From: Flavobacteriales bacterium
GTDB lineage: Bacteria; Bacteroidota; Bacteroidia; Flavobacteriales_D; Parvicellaceae
Reading direction: 5' to 3'
DNA length: 11,150 nt
NCBI GenBank assembly: GCA_026993705.1
Contig: JALWSJ010000410.1
Coordinates: 1 to 11,150 of the forward strand
In this document: one piece after another, positions 7,314-11,150 of the stretch
Position numbering within the stretch: the first letter of the stretch is position 1
How the letters are laid out: every line of letters begins with the position of its first letter
The notes under the pieces: model-generated
What the model saw: only the letters and a program-made list of their open reading frames with translations
Database searches by the model: none
What the model was told of the DNA's origin: nothing
Position numbers and translations under genes: made by a program

Positions 7314-8201
7314 TTATCCTAAACCAAGCAAAACTAAATAAAATACCGGAGCTGTTAGTACGAGTGAATCTAACCTGTCCATTATACCTCCGTGTCCGGG
7401 TATGGCGGTTCCTGTGTCTTTTATCTTTAGCTTTCGCTTGATGGCTGAGATGAGGGCGTCGCCTAAAAATCCGGCTATGCTTAGTAGTAATCCGGTTATT
7501 GATAATTCTGTGTGCGTGAAAGGGGTGAAAAAATAAAGCAAGTTGGCTAAAAGAATCGTTGAAAGGATGCCTCCGATAAATCCTTCCCACGTTTTATTGG
7601 GGCTGATTGTGGGGATGATTTTGTGTTTGCCGAAAAGATTACCCCAGGTGTATTGAAATACGTCATTAAGGGCTGTGAGCGTAATTAGAAACAGAAAAAG
7701 ATGTACATCTGTTTTTAGAATTAATAGCGTAAAACTCAGTAAGTAACCGCTTATAAAAAGTGAAAGAATCAGAAGTTTTTGGGATTGATTTTTTTGTTTT
7801 ATTCGAGCGTATGTTAGTGCTAAAATTGTGATTACGGGGATTGTGAGAACAAAAACCGGTAGGTGAGAACTGTTGATATATTGGTTGGTTATCAGTAAAA
7901 TACCGAGGTATAGGAATGGGCGTTTGCCGGTTTTGAGTGGGATGATACCAGCGAGTTCCTGAAATGCCAATACCGAAACCCAACAGAGTATAGTTGAACT
8001 GACCCAAAAAGGGGTTGTTGCTACGGCAAAAATTCCGATGATGATGTACCGCCAAGATTTTATTTTGAGCAGAATTAGAGCAGAATTATCGTCTTTTTTC
8101 TTACGATTGATAGACCAAAAAATGAGTGTAACAATACTGAGCAGACCGAAAATTACTGCAAAGTAAAGAAAGGTAACCGCTTGTTGAGTGCTTAGATTCA
8201 T
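7314..8201 (-). CDS. CdsA-like phosphatidate cytidylyltransferase
   Basis: A 295-aa polytopic membrane protein, about the usual length of CdsA (roughly 250-300 aa). CdsA enzymes convert phosphatidic acid and CTP to CDP-diacylglycerol and pyrophosphate in the inner membrane. The family signature is at residues 252-278: S-A-I-K-R, then K-x-K-D, then PGHGGIMDRLDS, with the metal-binding Asp residues present. Asp248 (GFLGD) and SPNKTWEG at 200-207 are also family landmarks. Hydrophobic segments cover most of the rest (for example 8-29, 114-131, 143-162, 208-226, 280-293). Its start overlaps the stop of the CDP-alcohol phosphatidyltransferase gene as ATGA, so the two are probably translationally coupled. 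This pairing resembles E. coli ynbA-ynbB. It may therefore be a second, specialised cytidylyltransferase and not the housekeeping one; sequence alone does not decide. Confidence 0.92.
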   Translation of the reverse strand: MNLSTQQAVTFLYFAVIFGLLSIVTLIFWSINRKKKDDNSALILLKIKSWRYIIIGIFAVATTPFWVSSTILCWVSVLAFQELAGIIPLKTGKRPFLYLGILLITNQYINSSHLPVFVLTIPVITILALTYARIKQKNQSQKLLILSLFISGYLLSFTLLILKTDVHLFLFLITLTALNDVFQYTWGNLFGKHKIIPTISPNKTWEGFIGGILSTILLANLLYFFTPFTHTELSITGLLLSIAGFLGDALISAIKRKLKIKDTGTAIPGHGGIMDRLDSLVLTAPVFYLVLLGLG

Positions 8202-8797
8202 ACAAGCGATTTTTTTAATCGAATGAATGTACTGATAGCAATTAAAATAGACGCAACAGCAAATATATTACCGCTGTATTGCTGTGCAAAATCGTTCCAG
8301 AAATAATAGACCAAACTATAAATACCTATAAATAAAGCCCGGTCACTTTTTCCCATAGGGCCATCGTATCTGCGTTGTTTACCGAGAGCTTTGGATAATA
8401 CACCTGCAAACTCGTTTAGAACACTTAAAAGAACAAATACCCAAACAGAAGTGGAGGATAAATTTGGTAAAAAGGCAAAAGGTAAAACGATGGCTATATC
8501 CGAAAGTACATCTCCAATTTCGTTAAGCACTTCTCCTAATTGACTTTGCATATTGTAGGTTCTAGCCATCATTCCGTCCAAGGCGTTTAACATCATCCGA
8601 AGGAGTATACCTAAGGGAAGTACAAGAATCAACTTGGGTAATTGTGCGGAAAAAAACACACAAATCCCTAGTAAAAAAGATAACACGATGGAAACTACCG
8701 TAATTTGATTGGCAGATACGCCCCATTTGTACAACCGACTTAAAATAGGGTGTAGTAATTGTTGAAATTTAGGCTTTATTTGGTAAAGGGAATTCAT
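8198..8797 (-). CDS. CDP-alcohol phosphatidyltransferase, YnbA-like
   Basis: A 199-aa inner-membrane enzyme of the family that transfers a phosphatidyl group from CDP-diacylglycerol to an alcohol. The signature is D-x2-D-G-x2-A-R-x8-G-x3-D-x3-D. Here it reads N71-A-L-D74-G75-M-M-A78-R79, eight residues, G88, N92, D96: two of the four Asp are Asn, and an extra Asp sits at 100. From memory E. coli YnbA has a similar NALDG and LNE-x-GD pattern, so this is probably a subfamily trait and not decay. Hydrophobic segments include 32-49, 56-70, 101-113, 117-130 and 177-191. The start overlaps the S41 protease stop as ATGA, with GGAG 8 bases before the ATG as a ribosome site. The neighbouring CdsA-like gene would supply the CDP-diacylglycerol; the acceptor alcohol is unknown. 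Confidence 0.88.
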   Translation of the reverse strand: MNSLYQIKPKFQQLLHPILSRLYKWGVSANQITVVSIVLSFLLGICVFFSAQLPKLILVLPLGILLRMMLNALDGMMARTYNMQSQLGEVLNEIGDVLSDIAIVLPFAFLPNLSSTSVWVFVLLSVLNEFAGVLSKALGKQRRYDGPMGKSDRALFIGIYSLVYYFWNDFAQQYSGNIFAVASILIAISTFIRLKKSLV

Positions 8798-10377
8798 TGT
8801 TCTTTCTCCAATACTTCTATGCCTTTTTGCACATCTTTATCAAAAGGCATAATAATGAGTTGACGGGCGTTTACATCAAACAAGTAAGTAGCGAGTTCCG
8901 CTTTCAGCTGATTTTTAATTCGCTCCTTTGATTTTTTGAACTCTTTTTCGTTTTTACTGATTCCCGTTTCCTTTTCAGCGTATTGGATAAATGCGTTCAG
9001 TAACTTATCAGATACATTAAAATTTTGATTAAAATCCTCTACATTTTTATAGTTTAGTTTGTCTCTGTTTTTGTCAATGTAATCAAAACAAAAATCCCTA
9101 AAAGCAGGTGAATACACCAATTGAGTGTAGTAAAACGAAGCTCCTGCCGTATCAATCGGCACAAATACATCGGGCATGATTCCACCACCACCATAAACTA
9201 CTTTGCCTTTTGGTGTTACAAACTTTTCAAGATTGTCAAAGTGAGCACTATCTTTGTTTTCTAATTCACCATGCTCATAACGGTTCATTAAATCGGCTTC
9301 ATAGTCGATACCCTCTCCGTATTCTTTCTGAATACACCTTCCTGTTGGCGTATAATACCTCGAAACGGTCAAACGCATCTCAGAACCATCTTCCAGTTCA
9401 ATGGGTTGTTGTACCAAGCCTTTTCCAAATGAGCGTCTTCCAACAATGGTAGCTCTGTCATTGTCTTGCAATGCCCCACTTACAATTTCACTGGCAGAAG
9501 CGGTAGCACTATTTATTAGCACCACAACATCGCCATTTTCAAAGTTTCCGTAGCTCGTAGCAAAGGTTTCTCGTTTAGGTTGATGAGCCCCCTTTGTATA
9601 AACGATGAGTGTGCCGTCGGGTAAAAATTCATCGGCTACACTTACAGCGGTGTGCATATAACCACCTCCGTTGTTTCTTAAATCCAAAAGCAAAGACTTG
9701 ACTCCCTTACGTTTTAAATCCCCGATAGCCACAGCAAATTCACGTCCTGTTTTATCCGAAAAATTATCAATTTTAATATATCCTATGCTGTCTTGAAGCA
9801 TGTAATACGCATTAATAGAAGGTAGCGGTATATCCCCGCGTATAATATCAATTTTATGTGTTTTTCCTTTTCTGAAAACGGTCAATTCCACTGGAGTACT
9901 GCTTTCTCCTTTTAATTTTTTGTGTACATCCTCAATCGAAAGATGAACCCCTGCAATGGTGGAATCATCAACGGAAACAATTCGGTCAGAAGGTAAAATA
10001 CCGGCTCTTTGAGCAGGGCCTCCTTCAATAACATTGGTTACCATTAATGTATCTCTCAATATGATAAACCGGATACCAATTCCCCCGAAATGACCTTGCA
10101 AACGTTCGTTCTCAGCAATTCGGTCTTTCGATGAAATATAGGCAGAATGCGGGTCAAGGTCTTTTAGCATATCGCTAATCGTAGTTTCAATCAATTTTGG
10201 TCTATCAATCGAATCCACGTAGCGTTCTTCGATAATATCAATGACATTCAATAATTTAGAAACCTCTTCTTGGTGCGTAATGTTTTGTCGAGGAACAAAA
10301 GTCCCTGCTCCTATGTAATATGCCAAAGCCGAAAAAACAGCTATCAGTAAAGGAGTTAAGATAATATAATTTTTCAT
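8794..10377 (-). CDS. S41 family C-terminal processing peptidase (CtpA/Prc-like), membrane-anchored
   Basis: A 527-aa protease. Residues 4-24 form an N-terminal membrane anchor or uncleaved signal. A helical region with YVDS and DPHSAY (52-80) is typical of the family. A PDZ domain covers about 95-182 (GGIGIRF, GGPAQRAGILPSDRI). The catalytic domain follows: LDLRNNGGGY at 231-240, Ser294 in ASASEI, Lys319 in FGKG and Gln323. The Ser-Lys distance of 25 matches E. coli Prc (S430/K455), so the Ser/Lys dyad looks intact. A C-terminal region after about 400 (GGIMPDVFVP, then a charged helical stretch) is usual in Bacteroidota homologues. These enzymes trim C-termini of periplasmic proteins; the substrate here is unknown. 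It lies 18 bp after the dCMP deaminase gene and overlaps the next gene by 4 bp. Confidence 0.95.
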   Translation of the reverse strand: MKNYIILTPLLIAVFSALAYYIGAGTFVPRQNITHQEEVSKLLNVIDIIEERYVDSIDRPKLIETTISDMLKDLDPHSAYISSKDRIAENERLQGHFGGIGIRFIILRDTLMVTNVIEGGPAQRAGILPSDRIVSVDDSTIAGVHLSIEDVHKKLKGESSTPVELTVFRKGKTHKIDIIRGDIPLPSINAYYMLQDSIGYIKIDNFSDKTGREFAVAIGDLKRKGVKSLLLDLRNNGGGYMHTAVSVADEFLPDGTLIVYTKGAHQPKRETFATSYGNFENGDVVVLINSATASASEIVSGALQDNDRATIVGRRSFGKGLVQQPIELEDGSEMRLTVSRYYTPTGRCIQKEYGEGIDYEADLMNRYEHGELENKDSAHFDNLEKFVTPKGKVVYGGGGIMPDVFVPIDTAGASFYYTQLVYSPAFRDFCFDYIDKNRDKLNYKNVEDFNQNFNVSDKLLNAFIQYAEKETGISKNEKEFKKSKERIKNQLKAELATYLFDVNARQLIIMPFDKDVQKGIEVLEKEQ

Positions 10378-10395
10378 TGGATAATTGTCTCGAAA

Positions 10396-10821
10396 CTAAT
10401 CTTCTATATCGTTTATTTTGATAATCTCAACCCCTACTTTCCTTAAAAAATCCAAACCTTCCGTGTTTTTATATTCGTCAATATAAACCAATCGTTTAAT
10501 CCCTGATTGATGGATTAGCTTAGAACAATCCTTACAAGGCGAAAGCGTTAGGTAAAGTGTAGCTCCTTCGCTACTGTTAGTACTTGAGGCTACTTTAAGG
10601 ATAGCATTAGCTTCCGCATGAAGAACCGACCATTTTGTGTTTCCGTTTTCATCCTCACAGCAATTTTCCATACCAGAAGGCGTACCGTTAAACCCGTCAG
10701 AAATAATTCTTCGCCCACTCACAATCAAAGCCCCTACTTTTTTTCGTTCACAATGTGAAAGTTTAGACCACTCCCTTGCCATTCGCAAATAAGCTTTGTC
10801 AAAACGTTCCTGCTTAGCCAT
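10396..10821 (-). CDS. dCMP deaminase (ComE operon protein 2-like)
   Basis: A 141-aa cytoplasmic zinc deaminase that would convert dCMP to dUMP for thymidylate synthesis. The zinc and catalytic motifs are complete: H68-A-E70 with E70 as proton shuttle, and P95-C96-K-D-C99. The N-terminal SHCERKKVGALIV (residues 22-34) and GFNGTPSG (43-50) are characteristic of dCMP deaminases as opposed to cytidine or tRNA adenosine deaminases. Length is normal for the short, non-viral form. It is the first gene of the operon; the ATG lies about 8-10 bases after the expected transcription start, so the leader is very short. Its link to the protease and lipid genes downstream is one of transcription, not an evident pathway. 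Confidence 0.94.
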   Translation of the reverse strand: MAKQERFDKAYLRMAREWSKLSHCERKKVGALIVSGRRIISDGFNGTPSGMENCCEDENGNTKWSVLHAEANAILKVASSTNSSEGATLYLTLSPCKDCSKLIHQSGIKRLVYIDEYKNTEGLDFLRKVGVEIIKINDIED

Positions 10822-10833
10822 ACTTTTTTCTTA

Positions 10834-10862
10834 CAAAGATAGGACTTTTGGCGAAGTACAAA
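10834..10862 (-). promoter_or_regulatory. Bacteroidota-type promoter of the dCMP deaminase operon
   Basis: On the minus strand TTTG (10859-10862) is followed after 17 bases by TATCTTTG (10834-10841). This is an exact fit to the -33 TTTG and -7 TAnnTTTG consensus at accepted spacing. The box ends 12 bp before the ATG at 10821. I see no other promoter inside the operon, so all four genes probably depend on it. Confidence 0.85.
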
Positions 10863-10895
10863 GAAATGAAAGTTCCAAATAATTGTTAATTCATC

Positions 10896-11109
10896 TTTTG
10901 GGCGTTCCCCATTTTTGCAAATGATACATATCGCTCTCGCGAAACGTATCATTTGCAAAAATGGGTCGGGCTATCCGCTATATCTTTTGCCCTCCAAAAG
11001 GAGGGCGGGCAAAAGGATGCCGTTTCTATCCCTAACGTATTCTATGATTAAAACAAGCAAAATGTAAATTATTTTGTTAAAAAAATAACACCTCTTGCAC
11101 AATGCCTTC
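10896..11109 (+). repeat. Intergenic two-hairpin element, right copy
   Basis: Read on the plus strand, box A (TTTGGGCGTTCCC, 10897-10909) leads into a 20-bp perfect stem (10908-10927 with 10946-10965) and an 18-nt loop with its own small TCGC/GCGA stem. Box B (10964-10989) starts GGTCGGGCTATCC. The second hairpin pairs 10984-10992 with 11007-11015; an alternative is GCCCTCC/GGAGGGC at 10989-11006. Box C (11010-11037) ends CTATCCCTAACG. An A/T-rich tail follows, then TCTTGCA and TGCCTTC at 11093-11109. It is inverted relative to the left copy. It lies 33 bp upstream of the operon promoter and points away from it, so it would belong to a transcript leaving the window to the right or be independently placed. 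No protein is encoded in 10863-11150. Confidence 0.8.
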
Positions 11110-11150
11110 GGCGACCCTTCGGGGAGTCGGGACTCGCCCCGACAGGCGAG
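11104..11150. other. GC-rich cluster of small hairpins at the window edge
   Basis: GCC-TTC-GGC (11104-11112), CCC-TTCG-GGG (11115-11124, extendable by CGA/TCG with a 2-base bulge) and CTCGCC/GGCGAG (11133-11138 with 11145-11150) follow one another. TCGGG/CCCGA (11127-11131 with 11138-11142) is an alternative pairing. The base composition is far richer in G+C than anything else in the window. The feature is cut by the edge, so its nature (terminator, further repeat unit) cannot be settled. Confidence 0.55.

Noticed and set aside
7243..7590. 115-aa minus-strand open frame
   Set aside because: Shadow of the CdsA-like gene in another frame, rich in His and Arg, with no recognisable motif.
10734..10958. 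74-aa minus-strand open frame overlapping the dCMP deaminase start
   Set aside because: It runs through the right element's first hairpin, the promoter and the 5' end of the deaminase in another frame; composition is not protein-like.
7067..11109. Composite transposon carrying the four-gene operon between inverted repeats
   Set aside because: No transposase is present, no target-site duplication is seen outside the outer boxes, and the genes are ordinary chromosomal ones with their own promoter inside the repeats.

Overview
The window looks like a chromosomal segment of an AT-rich Bacteroidota bacterium, probably of the Flavobacteriia or a related class. Four things point there. Two very large secreted proteins end in type IX secretion system (T9SS) sorting domains with the YPNP motif. 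The genes lack Shine-Dalgarno sites at most starts and sit behind A/T-rich leaders. The minus-strand operon has a textbook Bacteroidota promoter (TTTG, 17 bp, TATCTTTG). The upstream regulator fragment is of the LytTR type common in this phylum.

Plus strand, 1-7020: the window opens inside the 3' end of a LytTR response-regulator gene. Two tandem paralogues follow (1194 and 984 aa). Both are mosaic surface or secreted proteins: signal peptide, right-handed beta-helix with a choice-of-anchor-Q-like end, Cys-containing CDSYTW-type modules, a LamG/concanavalin-like domain, an Ig/PKD-like module and a T9SS type A tail. Their upstream regions are related. The first carries a 20-bp-spaced direct repeat (TCATGACAAAAA) that could be the operator of the adjacent LytTR regulator; the second carries a decayed version at the same spacing. 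A 288-bp stretch near the 3' ends is 99% identical between the two genes, which suggests recent gene conversion. A strong intrinsic terminator closes this block.

Minus strand, 10862-7314: a tightly packed operon runs from its promoter through a dCMP deaminase, a membrane-anchored S41 (CtpA-like) protease, a CDP-alcohol phosphatidyltransferase and a CdsA-like phosphatidate cytidylyltransferase. The last three genes are joined by two 4-bp ATGA overlaps. The lipid pair resembles E. coli YnbA/YnbB and would make CDP-diacylglycerol and use it for a phospholipid whose head group cannot be told from sequence.

The most interesting feature is a pair of intergenic elements, at 7067-7310 (minus) and 10896-11109 (plus), in inverted orientation on either side of this operon. 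They share short, nearly invariant boxes separated by two hairpins whose stem sequences are completely different between copies yet perfectly self-complementary in each. That pattern, conserved skeleton plus covarying stems, is what a structured RNA or a hairpin-recognised DNA element looks like. The last 47 bases form a GC-rich cluster of small hairpins cut by the window edge.
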